Assembly (NCBI GenBank): GCA_030627905.1
Contig: DAOVRZ010000037.1
Location: 1 to 44,211 of the forward strand
Direction: 5' to 3'
DNA length: 44,211 bases
From: JAGMES01 sp023128035
GTDB lineage: Bacteria; Bacillota; Halanaerobiia; DY22613
The notes below the pieces were generated by a model. That model had not been told where the DNA came from. It did no database searches and worked only from the letters and a program-made list of their open reading frames with translations. How positions within the stretch are numbered: the stretch's first letter is position 1; the number at the start of each line of letters is the position of its first letter. Positions 19,625 to 29,013 of the stretch are shown one piece after another. Both the position numbers and the translations under genes were made by a program.

Positions 19625-20386
19625 TTATGATTTATTTTCCCTAAAAAATACCTTTTTATCATCAAATAGTTTCAAAGTTATATACGGTTCTTTACATCGT
19701 TTGCAAATATCTGGGCAGAAATCTCTGTCTAACAGTCTTTTTTTGGCATTCCTAACCAAAGATTGGTACGCCTCACCTAAAATAACCTGTTCAAAAGAAG
19801 TCTCATTAATATTTCCAATCTTATGGGTGTTGTTCCAATCTGTTGTGCAGAGGTGTACACTGCCATAATAATCGATAGGAATTTCAAAAAGCACCCGTTT
19901 ACACGCGATCTCATTAATGTAATCACTCGAATAACACTCCAGTCGGTCATCCAAGGCTCCTGAACCAACATACACGTTTTTGTAGTGTTCTTTTATCTTT
20001 TCAAAGAAAGGGCGGTTATTTTCGTTATAACAGGTAATGATTATTTTATCAAATTCATTTAAAAAATCATTCTCTTCCACATTTCGTGATAATAATGTTC
20101 CATTTGTCCACAAAAGATATTTACAATCCTTTTTGGCATTGATTATCTCCAGAATCCTGTCTAAATATAATAATGGTTCATTATAATGATGAAAAGCTAC
20201 ATATCCTGCAAAGCCAAGTTTTTGAGCCTCTTCGATGGATTGAATGATTTTTTCCGTTGTTAAGGAGCCGAAACGCTTATCATACTGCTTCTTATTGATA
20301 GGACATTTATCATGTATTTTTTTCAAATTACAGTCTTCACCAATTTCAAATGATAAGATTTTTGCTTTTGATAAATCAAAACTCAT
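19625..20386 (-). CDS. SPASM/radical-SAM-like protein 2 with atypical Cys motif
   Basis: This 253-aa protein is a paralog of the preceding entry. It keeps CNLKKIHDKCPIN (C19, H25, C28), AFHHYNEPLL, C119, C162, C180 (HLCTTDWNN) and CKRC (228-231), but lacks C16 and C33, which shows that only C19 and C28 are common to both N-terminal motifs. The canonical radical SAM CX3CX2C is therefore missing in both. GGTGAGG precedes ATG, 6 nt after the glycosyltransferase stop. The two may act as a heterodimer or on successive steps. An Fe-S oxidoreductase role is likely from the Cys pattern, and the substrate is unknown. Confidence 0.8.
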   Translation of the reverse strand: MSFDLSKAKILSFEIGEDCNLKKIHDKCPINKKQYDKRFGSLTTEKIIQSIEEAQKLGFAGYVAFHHYNEPLLYLDRILEIINAKKDCKYLLWTNGTLLSRNVEENDFLNEFDKIIITCYNENNRPFFEKIKEHYKNVYVGSGALDDRLECYSSDYINEIACKRVLFEIPIDYYGSVHLCTTDWNNTHKIGNINETSFEQVILGEAYQSLVRNAKKRLLDRDFCPDICKRCKEPYITLKLFDDKKVFFRENKS

Positions 20387-20392
20387 TATTCC

Positions 20393-21619
20393 TCACCTTT
20401 TTTCCTTGAGATAACCGCAGATCGCATCCACAGCTTTTTGACATCCCCCAAGACTCTTAAAAATCTTCGATAATTCAGAGGTTCTACTGTTGATCTGTTT
20501 GTCAGATAGAATCTTGTCGGAGATCTCTCTGAGTTTTTTAGAGCTAGTAAAACTATAATCAAGAGATACCCCTACTCCGATTTTCTCAAGATTTTCTCCA
20601 TTTATAAATCCATCTGTGGCCTGAGGTATAATAATCATCGGGACACCATAATACAAAGATTCATTTGTACTGTTCGGACTCCCATGGGTGATAAACAAAC
20701 TTGCATGTTTGAGGATGGCTATCTGTGGCAAAGTATTTTTGACCACAAAGTTGGGTGGGATACTATGCAATTTGCTGATATCAGTCTGCCCAATGCTTAG
20801 ATACACTGTATAAGGCTTATCTTTAAAAGCATCAATACACTGGTTAAAAAAACCTTCCCTTTGATCAAGGATTGTACCCAGAGAAATGTATAGATTGGGT
20901 GAATCAGAGGAAAACTCCAGTGAACAGTCCTCCTCTGCTGGTTCAATAATCGGACCGAGAAAATGATAGCTGTTATCAAAAAAATCCGAAAATATGTGAA
21001 TATCACGATAAGAGTAGACTATATTGGCAACACCTCTGCTGCAGAACGTCTCCATAATATGGTAATCACGGCCTTTGAGGTATTTTACAGATAATTTTTT
21101 TGAAAAGAGTTCCAACATTCGCAGAATCATCGAATAATCCTCTTCGCTTTGTGATGATACTTCTCCGCGAACTATATCCTTTAAGATTGATATTGGGTCA
21201 TGCTTAAACGCCTCCATGTTAAAGGCATAATTGGTAACTGAAGAAATATACGGTACACCTAATCTTAAGGCAACTTCCCTTCCCCAATATGCATAAGAAT
21301 CATAAACTATACAATCAGGGTTTAAAGCTTTTATTCGTTCTAAATCTTCATTCAGATACATACTGGTACACCTTAATACTGCATCTGCTAATGCATACAG
21401 ATCATGTAATCCACCTTTATACTCTATCTTATCTTCAGCAATCATTCTGTCATAACAACACTCAATATAATTCACTTTTCTATCTTCGACTAATTTCTTA
21501 TACTTGTTTGTTGTTAAAAAGTACACCTGATGCCCTGTTTTCTGGAGCGCAGCAGCGATCTTCAATGCATAATTAATATGTCCATAGAAGGGAAAACTGA
21601 AAAAAATGATATTTGCCAT
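20393..21619 (-). CDS. GT1 (macrolide-type) glycosyltransferase 2
   Basis: This 408-aa protein has the GT-B fold. The N-terminal FSFPFYGHINYALKIA is the acceptor-side Rossmann start of YjiC/MGT-like enzymes. The C-terminal donor site reads LPQIAILKHASLFITHGSPN, with N-S-x4-GVPMIIIPQ following. The usual HGG reads HGS here, a mild departure. ATG is preceded by AAAGGAG. It is a homologue of the next upstream gene but diverged, so probably different acceptor or sugar. It could decorate the product or inactivate it inside the cell as self-protection, as macrolide glycosyltransferases do. No sugar biosynthesis genes are in the window, so it would use a common UDP-sugar. Confidence 0.93.
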   Translation of the reverse strand: MANIIFFSFPFYGHINYALKIAAALQKTGHQVYFLTTNKYKKLVEDRKVNYIECCYDRMIAEDKIEYKGGLHDLYALADAVLRCTSMYLNEDLERIKALNPDCIVYDSYAYWGREVALRLGVPYISSVTNYAFNMEAFKHDPISILKDIVRGEVSSQSEEDYSMILRMLELFSKKLSVKYLKGRDYHIMETFCSRGVANIVYSYRDIHIFSDFFDNSYHFLGPIIEPAEEDCSLEFSSDSPNLYISLGTILDQREGFFNQCIDAFKDKPYTVYLSIGQTDISKLHSIPPNFVVKNTLPQIAILKHASLFITHGSPNSTNESLYYGVPMIIIPQATDGFINGENLEKIGVGVSLDYSFTSSKKLREISDKILSDKQINSRTSELSKIFKSLGGCQKAVDAICGYLKEKR

Positions 21620-21636
21620 ATTATGCTCCTTTCAAA

Positions 21637-22884
21637 CTATCCAATGCCTTTTTGCTTTTTAAAATTAGTAATCGCACTGACTGCTCTATTAAGTCCACCT
21701 AATTTTTTCATTGAATCTGCAATCTTTTGGCAACGGTCATAATACACACTGTTTTCCAGAATTTCCAAACAGGCACTGCTGATTGCAGAAACCGAAATTT
21801 CCTGATCACGCAGATAAATTCCGACTCCTAACCTTTCTACATCTTCAGCGACTAAATAATGATCGCCTGCCTGGGGAATTACTAACATCGGCACTCCAAA
21901 ACACATGGCTTCCCGGGCACTATTTGCTCCCCCATGGCTAATGAACAGATCAACATTATCCAACAGCTTAATCTGTGGCACATTATTGGCGATTATAATA
22001 GTTTCAGGCAAGTTCCCAAACTCCTTGATATCAATACCCTCACCAACACTTATAATAATCTGTGCGTCAAGAGTCTGTACTGCCTCGATACATTGTTTAT
22101 ATAAATTAATGTTATTATGAACTGTTCCCATCGCAACATATATTAATTTCTTGCCTGGACAAATATAGGAATCCACATCATGCATCAGATCATATTCATC
22201 AATCAGAGGCCCGGTAAAAACATACGTCTCCTGGTCTAAGAGTTCCTGATGACATTGAAAGTCTCTAGAAGTATACAGCAGATTTAGTTCCTCATGCCCA
22301 TAATAGTTAGCAGTAATACTAAAATCTCTAACATTCGGATATTTCTTCTGTAACCTATCCGTAAATTTGTTAAGTATTTTTTCTAAATTGGAACTCTTAG
22401 TGAATAAGATATCATCTTCCATTCTCAAGATACATCTAATAAACATCTCTGGATCAACTTTAATCATCTCGTCATTATAAGTATAAGAAGTTACAGATGC
22501 AATGACAGGTATATTTAACTCTCTGGCTATCTTCATTCCCCAGATAGCCAGAGCATCATAAATAATATAATCAGGTTTTAAAGCTGCTAATTTATCTAAA
22601 TCATTTTGAAGTAAATTGTCAGTTATTCCTAAAATATGGTCTCCAAGCATCCACAACTCTTCTAAATAATTGACCTTACCCGGTTTAGGCTTTTGACCGA
22701 ACTGTTCCTCTATCTGGTCATTATAGCTTAGAAAACTGACACCTTTATCTTCGATAAAATTTTTGTATTTTTTGCCTGAAAAATAGATTACATCCTCACC
22801 TTCTTCAGTGAGTTTTTTGGCTAATTTTAACCCATAATTCACATGGCCAAAGAGCGGGTATGAAAAAAAGAGTACAACAGACAT
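21637..22884 (-). CDS. GT1 (macrolide-type) glycosyltransferase 1
   Basis: This protein of about 415 aa has the GT-B fold. The N-terminal motif FFSYPLFGHVNYGLKLA and donor site VPQIKLLDNVDLFISHGGAN, followed by GVPMLVIPQAGD, are the hallmarks of YjiC/MGT-like GT1 enzymes, with the HGG motif intact. The ORF is open from TTG at 22890, but GGGGAGG is 7 nt from ATG at 22884, which I choose as start. It stands 30 nt downstream of the ACP gene and 17 nt before its paralog. Expected role is glycosylation of the peptide-polyketide, perhaps forming a protected or exported form. Confidence 0.94.
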   Translation of the reverse strand: MSVVLFFSYPLFGHVNYGLKLAKKLTEEGEDVIYFSGKKYKNFIEDKGVSFLSYNDQIEEQFGQKPKPGKVNYLEELWMLGDHILGITDNLLQNDLDKLAALKPDYIIYDALAIWGMKIARELNIPVIASVTSYTYNDEMIKVDPEMFIRCILRMEDDILFTKSSNLEKILNKFTDRLQKKYPNVRDFSITANYYGHEELNLLYTSRDFQCHQELLDQETYVFTGPLIDEYDLMHDVDSYICPGKKLIYVAMGTVHNNINLYKQCIEAVQTLDAQIIISVGEGIDIKEFGNLPETIIIANNVPQIKLLDNVDLFISHGGANSAREAMCFGVPMLVIPQAGDHYLVAEDVERLGVGIYLRDQEISVSAISSACLEILENSVYYDRCQKIADSMKKLGGLNRAVSAITNFKKQKGIG

Positions 22885-22914
22885 ATACAATCCTCCCCAC
22901 CGGGTTCGTTAGAT

Positions 22915-23160
22915 TTATTGGACTTTACTTGCAACTTTATCAATAACATTTTCCAGGGTTGAATATTGACCCAGTTCTAGATCCTCGTCTTCAAATTCAA
23001 TATCAAATTCTTGTTCAATAAAAACCAGAAACTTGATAAAATCAATAGAATTTAATCCTAGTTCATCAATTTTTTGATCTAATGTTAATTCAATGTTTGG
23101 ATCACCAATAACCTCTCTTACTTTCCCTTCAATAATTACTTGCACTTCTTCTTTCTTCAT
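22915..23160 (-). CDS. Stand-alone acyl carrier protein
   Basis: This 81-aa acidic protein has the phosphopantetheine motif LGLNSIDFIK with S38, and helices I-IV of normal ACP length. AGAGGAGG precedes ATG. It is free-standing among NRPS/PKS genes. It might carry an extender or a modified amino acid for the SHMT/aminotransferase or radical-SAM-like enzymes, or a unit moved by a BtrH-like protein, as BtrI does in butirosin. It is unlikely to be the fatty acid ACP, given its position and its divergence around the Ser (LNS instead of ADS). Confidence 0.93.
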   Translation of the reverse strand: MKKEEVQVIIEGKVREVIGDPNIELTLDQKIDELGLNSIDFIKFLVFIEQEFDIEFEDEDLELGQYSTLENVIDKVASKVQ

Positions 23161-23181
23161 CTTTAATACCTCCTCTAAGTT

Positions 23182-23471
23182 TTATTTTTTATTAGATTTT
23201 ACCTCAAACCAGAAAATTCTATCACGCCCATATTTGGCGATTAATAACTTAACAACAGATTTAATTTATCTTCTTTGATGAAAGTAGTTATCTTCAGTAA
23301 TCATATCAACAACCTCGACAATCTGATCAAAAAAAAAATTTACTTTAGTAAAATCATAGTTGTAAATCTCAAATGATCGATCTGCTAGTGAGTTCTTTAA
23401 CTGACTAATTCAAATATATTACCTGCTTCATGAATGGAGATATAAGTTGACAAATAATATCCATTTTTCAA
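23182..23471 (-). pseudogene. Broken small gene of unknown function
   Basis: The 348-nt gap between the NRPS and ACP genes has protein-like readings in successive frames. From TTG at 23471 (AAGGGGAG upstream) it reads MKNGYYLSTYISIHEAGN then a stop after ELVS. Shifted by one frame it continues with SLADRSFEIYNYDF and IVEVVDMITEDNYFH to a stop at 23266. A third frame gives IKSVVKLLIAKYGRDRIFWF up to 23182. This looks like one former protein of roughly 95 residues with two frameshifts. No family is recognised. Chance is possible in AT-rich DNA. Confidence 0.35.
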
Positions 23472-23508
23472 TTTCCATTCTCCCCTTATCAGTTTCTATA
23501 ATAAGCTA

Positions 23509-26500
23509 TCACTCCAAGGAGAGCATCTCCAAATCCTCCATAGAGATCTCAATGGCATCAAAATCTGATGGAGAATAATACTTGCCCCTGACTGCATCAC
23601 TGGTTTTTACTATCTCTTGAATCTTAAAAACAAAGGTTTCAATAAAATCACTTACTACTACATCACTAATCTCGTTTCTATTATATCTAATCAAAATATC
23701 CAAATTGGTATCATCACCAATAAGATTCACATCAAAAAAACATGACATCTTATTCTCTTTACTCTGATTGTCTAAAATCAGTTCATTTAAACCTTTGACT
23801 AAAAACTCGTCAAATTTGATCTTCACAGAACCGATATAATTAAAACGTACGGTCTTTACAAGGTCATGATCCCCCTCAATATCAGCAAATTTATGGCCTT
23901 CCTTTCTTAATTGTTCTTTTAAGCTAATAATCTGTTTACTCAAATCATCCTCCCTTAACGAAATATGAAGTTCATTTATTGCTGTAAACCATCCCACCGT
24001 TCTTTCGATATTGATTGTATCTGATTCGAACTCTCTCCCATGACTTTCAATCTCATAAAAAAAGTCATGGCTCTCAAAAAACTCTGTAAAAGTTAAGGCA
24101 AATATAATAGCAAATACTTCGTCAGTCTTCAAATTATACAGATATCTAAACTCCTCAATCTGATCTCTAATACTGATTAGATCAATGGATCTAACTACAC
24201 TATTGTTATCTGCCACAGACAGATCTTCTCTTTTTGTATAGGTATCAGGAATAACCAACTTCGAGCCAGTCCTTTTGGCCCATTTCTGGTAAGAATCTGT
24301 TTTTGGCGGAAGATGCAATTCTTCGCCTGCTCTATACTGTTTTAACAGAATCGATAGATCATTTAAGATAATCTCCCAGGATGCTATATCAATAGCCAAA
24401 TGATGTATGGTTATTTTAAGATACTTCACTGCTGCCCCAAGGTCTAAATAGTCAACTCGAATCAATAAAACATTCTCTAAATCAAAATTGATCTCACTTT
24501 GATCAGTTTTCTCATGAATATTTATTTTAAATTGCTGCTCTAAATGGCTGTTATTATAATAGAGAGTCTTTTTTTGCGCATTGTAGTTAATCCTAAGAGC
24601 ATCATGATGCCTAATCAATTTAGCAAAAATCTGTTCTAGCTTTGATACTTCAATCTCTGTATAGAGAGATAACAACACTGATTGATTATACTGCCCTGGA
24701 TTTAGAAAATTCTGTTTAAAGAACCAATGTACAATCGGTGTAATCGCAATATCCCCTTCCATTAATAATTGGGAACGATTCTCATCAACTTCTGTATTAT
24801 CAGTAATATAAGCAGCCATCTCTTTAATCACGGGATGTAAAAGGATATCCTTTATCATTAATGAATAGCCTAGATTGTATAATTTTTGTGATATACTTAT
24901 AGCTTTAATCGAATCTCCACCAAGGTGGTAATAACTGTCATCAAGACTTATAAAGTCATGATGCAAAACTTCACGCAGAATATCAACCAGAATTTTTTCT
25001 AGATCATTTGTATATTTATTTGGTGCAGCATTGGTTTGCAATTCAGGCATTGGTAATTCCTGATAATTAACCTTTCCATTATTGGTTAAAGGAATTGCAT
25101 CTAACTCAATATATATATCAGGTAACATATATCTAGGCATATAATCAATTAAATAGTTGTTTATCTCCGTCAGAACTAATCCCTCTTTTTTGGCCACATA
25201 TGCACAAATATACTCTGTCTCATTTACTTTATTTACTAATACCACTGTTTCAACAATCATCGGATATCGTAACAGGCAGGCTTCAATCTCTTGAAGCTCA
25301 ACTCTATAACCTCTTATTTTAATCTGTGAATCATCTCTTCCAATGAATTCAATTGTATTAGAATCTATGAATTTAGCGATATCTCCAGTTTTATACATAT
25401 TCATGCCTTCAACAAAAGGATTATCCATAAATCGTTCCTGGTTCATTTTAGGATTATTAATATATCCTCTTGCGACAGATATGCCTGATATGTACAATTC
25501 ACCCCTCATGTTGATACCTACAGGTTGCAACTGGTTATCCAATAAATAGATTTGTACATGGTCGATTGGATAACCAATGGGAACAAATAAACCATTATCT
25601 TTCTCAGGGTTGTATTTGTAAATAATACACCCAATTGTTGCTTCAGTTGGACCATACTCATTATAAATCTTTACATTATTGGTGAACTTATTTACAGTTT
25701 TTCGTGTTAACTCAACAGGAAAATTCTCCCCTCCAACGATGATTCTGGTTACTGTTGAATCTGCAAACTCATGTTCGTTTAAGAAAACCAGATGAGAAGG
25801 AGTCACTTTAATGATTGAGGCTCTCTTTTCATCAATAATCTTGTATAATACATGTGATTCTGCGGTTTCACTATATACTCCAACAGAACCGCCCCCTAAC
25901 AATGGCACAAACAAAGATGTCAAAGTAAAATCAAATGCAAGAGATGAATAGAAAGCAAAACAGTCAGTCTCCTCAATCTCATATTGGGTGATTGCCCATA
26001 GAACATAATTTGTAATAGAACTGGATTCAATCATTACCCCCTTAGCCCTACCGGTAGAACCGGATGTATAGATCACATAAGCTAAATCATCTGGCTGAAG
26101 ACTAACAGGCTTAAAACTCTCAGTAGGGTACATATCCAGATCTTCTTCATTCAAATCCATGGACATAATCTTCTCAGTAATGCTACTATCTAGTTCACAG
26201 TTGGTTAACATCAGTTTTAGATTAGCATCATCGATGATATATTTGATTCGTTCAACAGGATGATGGTGATCAAAGGGTAAGAAAGCAGCACCGATTTTCA
26301 AAACAGCCATTATTCCCACTACTGTTTCGATGGAATGGGTTGTAAAAATACCTACTATGTCACCCTTATTCACTCCTGAGATCATTAATCTAACTCCCAG
26401 ACTATTGATCCGCTCACTTAATTCCTGATATGTAACACTTGAATCCTCATGAAAAACAGCTATGTTAGTCGGCGTTTTGAGAACTTGCGAATCAAAGATC

Positions 26501-27885
26501 TCCATCAGAGTATGCTTATCGACAGGTGTATTATCTGTTCTATTAAACTCATAAATAAAGTGATTTTTCTCCTCATTGGTCAAGATGTTGACATCTTCTA
26601 TCCGTTCTCCAGGATTATCGAGTATCTGTCTGATAAGAAAACAGAATCTGGTGTACATCTCATCAATGTCACCTTGCCTATAATCGCTTATCTTATAATC
26701 ATAATCCAACTCGATCTGATCTTGATCTGACCATTCCTTGATGATTAGCTGTAAAGAATAGAACTGATGTCCGTTATAAAATTCCTCAAAAACAACTGGC
26801 TTATCATTTAAGGTTTCGCTAAATGGCGTATTGTAATAATTAAATGCTGTATTGAAAAAGTTTGAATACTTAGTGCCATTTATCTCTAACTCTGACACCA
26901 AGCGATCATAAGGATATTTTGAATTCAAATAACATAAGAATAGTTCATCTTTTATGTACGAGATAAATTGTTCAAATATCCATTCACTACAGATATTGGC
27001 ATAGAAGGGTACTGTGCTTGTAAACATGCCAAAGATCCCTTTTTCTCGCTTACCAGATCTGTTGAGCACTGGAATACCCATCATCACTTCTTTAGACTGA
27101 CTAAATTTGGAAAAATATAAAATAAATATTGATAATAAGAATGTTGCAGTGGAAATATGCTGGTCATCCACAAAATCCCGTATCTTCTTCGTCAGAGAAT
27201 GATCAATCTTATATACTAATCTATTTCCAGCACTATTCTCTGAGGTTTTAGATAGTGGGAGTTCATCTAATTTGCCAAGTTTATTGTGCCAAAATTGTTT
27301 ATTCTTCATAAAACGCTTGGATTTAAGATATTCTTGTTCTTTGGAGATGTATTCCAGGTAAGATGGTTTTTCTTCCTCAACAGGTTCACCTGCCAGAAGT
27401 CTCTTATAATTAGCGATCACATCTGTTGCCAGGACTTGCATGGACCAGCCATCTGCAATAATATGATGTAATTTGACCATAAAACCATAACTTTGATCTG
27501 TTATTTTAAAGATTGCAAAATAATACAGATTACTATCTGCTAATGAAATGGAAGTATGAGATTCTCTCTCCAACCATTCTGTGTAGTGTTCCAGCGGGTT
27601 CTCATCTTTACTAAAATCAAAATAATCAATCTTTTTATACTCATATTGCTTGGCATATTGTTCTACCTCTAAATCTATTTCAACAATATGCAATCTTATC
27701 CCATCATGTTGTTTGATAAAAAGATTTATGGCTTCTTCTAGAATCTGTTTATTAAGTAAACCCTTTATTAGTGCAGTACCACCGATTACATTCAATGAAG
27801 TTCCTGAGTGAAGTTTTTCATTATACCATATTCTTCTTTGGGGTGATGTCAAAGGGAATAAATCTTTTGGTGGTTTTTCTTTCAT
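23509..27885 (-). CDS. NRPS module C-A-PCP-E, Asn-like specificity
   Basis: This 1458-aa protein is one complete module. C has HHIIADGW (H140-D145). The A domain (about 460-960) has YTSGSTGRAKGV and NEYGPTE. PCP has LGGDSIKA, the LGGDS form usual before epimerization domains. The final domain has HHLAIDIASWEI, ESHGREF and VGWFTAINE, which are E-domain motifs. By alignment to GrsA the code is D-F-T-K-I-G-E-I-G, close to the Asn signature DLTKLGEVGK, so it probably makes a D-Asn-like residue. No thioesterase is present. GGAGG lies 7 nt before ATG. C-A(Asn)-PCP-E is the layout of prodrug-starting modules such as ClbN/XcnA, but whether this C domain takes a fatty acyl group cannot be read from sequence alone. 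Confidence 0.95.
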   Translation of the reverse strand: MKEKPPKDLFPLTSPQRRIWYNEKLHSGTSLNVIGGTALIKGLLNKQILEEAINLFIKQHDGIRLHIVEIDLEVEQYAKQYEYKKIDYFDFSKDENPLEHYTEWLERESHTSISLADSNLYYFAIFKITDQSYGFMVKLHHIIADGWSMQVLATDVIANYKRLLAGEPVEEEKPSYLEYISKEQEYLKSKRFMKNKQFWHNKLGKLDELPLSKTSENSAGNRLVYKIDHSLTKKIRDFVDDQHISTATFLLSIFILYFSKFSQSKEVMMGIPVLNRSGKREKGIFGMFTSTVPFYANICSEWIFEQFISYIKDELFLCYLNSKYPYDRLVSELEINGTKYSNFFNTAFNYYNTPFSETLNDKPVVFEEFYNGHQFYSLQLIIKEWSDQDQIELDYDYKISDYRQGDIDEMYTRFCFLIRQILDNPGERIEDVNILTNEEKNHFIYEFNRTDNTPVDKHTLMEIFDSQVLKTPTNIAVFHEDSSVTYQELSERINSLGVRLMISGVNKGDIVGIFTTHSIETVVGIMAVLKIGAAFLPFDHHHPVERIKYIIDDANLKLMLTNCELDSSITEKIMSMDLNEEDLDMYPTESFKPVSLQPDDLAYVIYTSGSTGRAKGVMIESSSITNYVLWAITQYEIEETDCFAFYSSLAFDFTLTSLFVPLLGGGSVGVYSETAESHVLYKIIDEKRASIIKVTPSHLVFLNEHEFADSTVTRIIVGGENFPVELTRKTVNKFTNNVKIYNEYGPTEATIGCIIYKYNPEKDNGLFVPIGYPIDHVQIYLLDNQLQPVGINMRGELYISGISVARGYINNPKMNQERFMDNPFVEGMNMYKTGDIAKFIDSNTIEFIGRDDSQIKIRGYRVELQEIEACLLRYPMIVETVVLVNKVNETEYICAYVAKKEGLVLTEINNYLIDYMPRYMLPDIYIELDAIPLTNNGKVNYQELPMPELQTNAAPNKYTNDLEKILVDILREVLHHDFISLDDSYYHLGGDSIKAISISQKLYNLGYSLMIKDILLHPVIKEMAAYITDNTEVDENRSQLLMEGDIAITPIVHWFFKQNFLNPGQYNQSVLLSLYTEIEVSKLEQIFAKLIRHHDALRINYNAQKKTLYYNNSHLEQQFKINIHEKTDQSEINFDLENVLLIRVDYLDLGAAVKYLKITIHHLAIDIASWEIILNDLSILLKQYRAGEELHLPPKTDSYQKWAKRTGSKLVIPDTYTKREDLSVADNNSVVRSIDLISIRDQIEEFRYLYNLKTDEVFAIIFALTFTEFFESHDFFYEIESHGREFESDTINIERTVGWFTAINELHISLREDDLSKQIISLKEQLRKEGHKFADIEGDHDLVKTVRFNYIGSVKIKFDEFLVKGLNELILDNQSKENKMSCFFDVNLIGDDTNLDILIRYNRNEISDVVVSDFIETFVFKIQEIVKTSDAVRGKYYSPSDFDAIEISMEDLEMLSLE

Positions 27886-27912
27886 ATACTTTCCTCCAAT
27901 ATATAAACATCT

Positions 27913-29013
27913 TTATTCAAATACAGTTTTGATTGTACTCTCAAAGGTACTTACCACCTGATCAATATGGCATACTGTCACATCAAATGGAAAATTAATA
28001 TATAAATAATTATCTTCAAAATGCCGAATAATTATATTATTATCCAACAATAGCATCCGAAAATAGCGCAGTTTATTTTTGGAAATAATCTCTTTGTTCA
28101 TTTCAATTGTCAAAATTGTACCGATCAAGTTTATATTTTTTATAACTTCATATTCTTCTAATACAGAAAAGGAATTATGCAGAGTATTCTTCAATGAGAG
28201 AATTTGATCAGTAATCCTACTTTTATATAATTCGAAATAGTCCAGAAGATGGATTGCTCTATTTAAAGAGAGAGAATTAATTGTAAGGTTTGATTTTAGA
28301 TTATCCACTTTGGTCTTTAAGAGTTTTGGGTCATAAACATCTCTATCATAGCAGGCGATCGCCAGAGGCAGGCACAAGGCTAAACCCTTAGAAAAGCAGA
28401 CGACTTGAGGCCTTATATTCATCTGTTGAGCAAACACAAAACTGCCGGTTTTAAATACTCCTGAGCGAACCTCATCTACTATCAGAATATGACCTCTCGA
28501 TTTACAGATATCATTAATCTGGGTTATAATCCTACAAGCATCTTCCCCAAATTGGCTAAAGATATATAGTGGTTCAATTAGAACGATCGCATTTGTTTCG
28601 CTTTGCAGATTTTTTCCAGAATTAAATACAACTCCATCAGAATCAACATCAAAATATTGTAATTCTAGATCTTTATACTCCATTAAACCCTGCTCTACCG
28701 ACTGTACGGATAAGCCATGGTATGTCTTTTTCATTTTGAATAAAGAATTGGATTGGAATGCGTAACGGGACCAGAGAATCGCTTTTTCAATTGCATCACT
28801 TCCCGTAGGATGACAGACAGCTTCATAATCTCCCATATCCTTTAACACTGAATTGATCCTGTCTTTAATCAAAGAATAACCCTGATCATCGTGGGTTTTA
28901 ATACCTTTTATTAACTCTGTAATAGTGTTATACTCTATCTCATTGGGAATATTATGAAATAATCTATTCCAATCCTCCATGTAAACTTGTTTTGTTATCA
29001 TCTTAAACTTCAT
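27913..29013 (-). CDS. Class III (ornithine/GSA-type) aminotransferase-like PLP enzyme
   Basis: This 366-aa protein has CHPTGSDAIEKAI (cofactor phosphate-binding strand, like TGSEAVE), YHG at 98-100, LIVDEVRSG with D180 (pairs with the pyridine nitrogen) and FSKGLALCLP with K209, the expected Schiff-base Lys. It is shorter than typical 420-450-aa members because the N-terminal part is reduced. It overlaps the SHMT-like gene by 11 nt, so the two are translationally coupled and probably act in sequence. Glutamate-1-semialdehyde-type mutases and beta-amino acid aminotransferases share this fold, so it may make an amino acid building block. The exact reaction is not assignable. Confidence 0.87.
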   Translation of the reverse strand: MKFKMITKQVYMEDWNRLFHNIPNEIEYNTITELIKGIKTHDDQGYSLIKDRINSVLKDMGDYEAVCHPTGSDAIEKAILWSRYAFQSNSLFKMKKTYHGLSVQSVEQGLMEYKDLELQYFDVDSDGVVFNSGKNLQSETNAIVLIEPLYIFSQFGEDACRIITQINDICKSRGHILIVDEVRSGVFKTGSFVFAQQMNIRPQVVCFSKGLALCLPLAIACYDRDVYDPKLLKTKVDNLKSNLTINSLSLNRAIHLLDYFELYKSRITDQILSLKNTLHNSFSVLEEYEVIKNINLIGTILTIEMNKEIISKNKLRYFRMLLLDNNIIIRHFEDNYLYINFPFDVTVCHIDQVVSTFESTIKTVFE

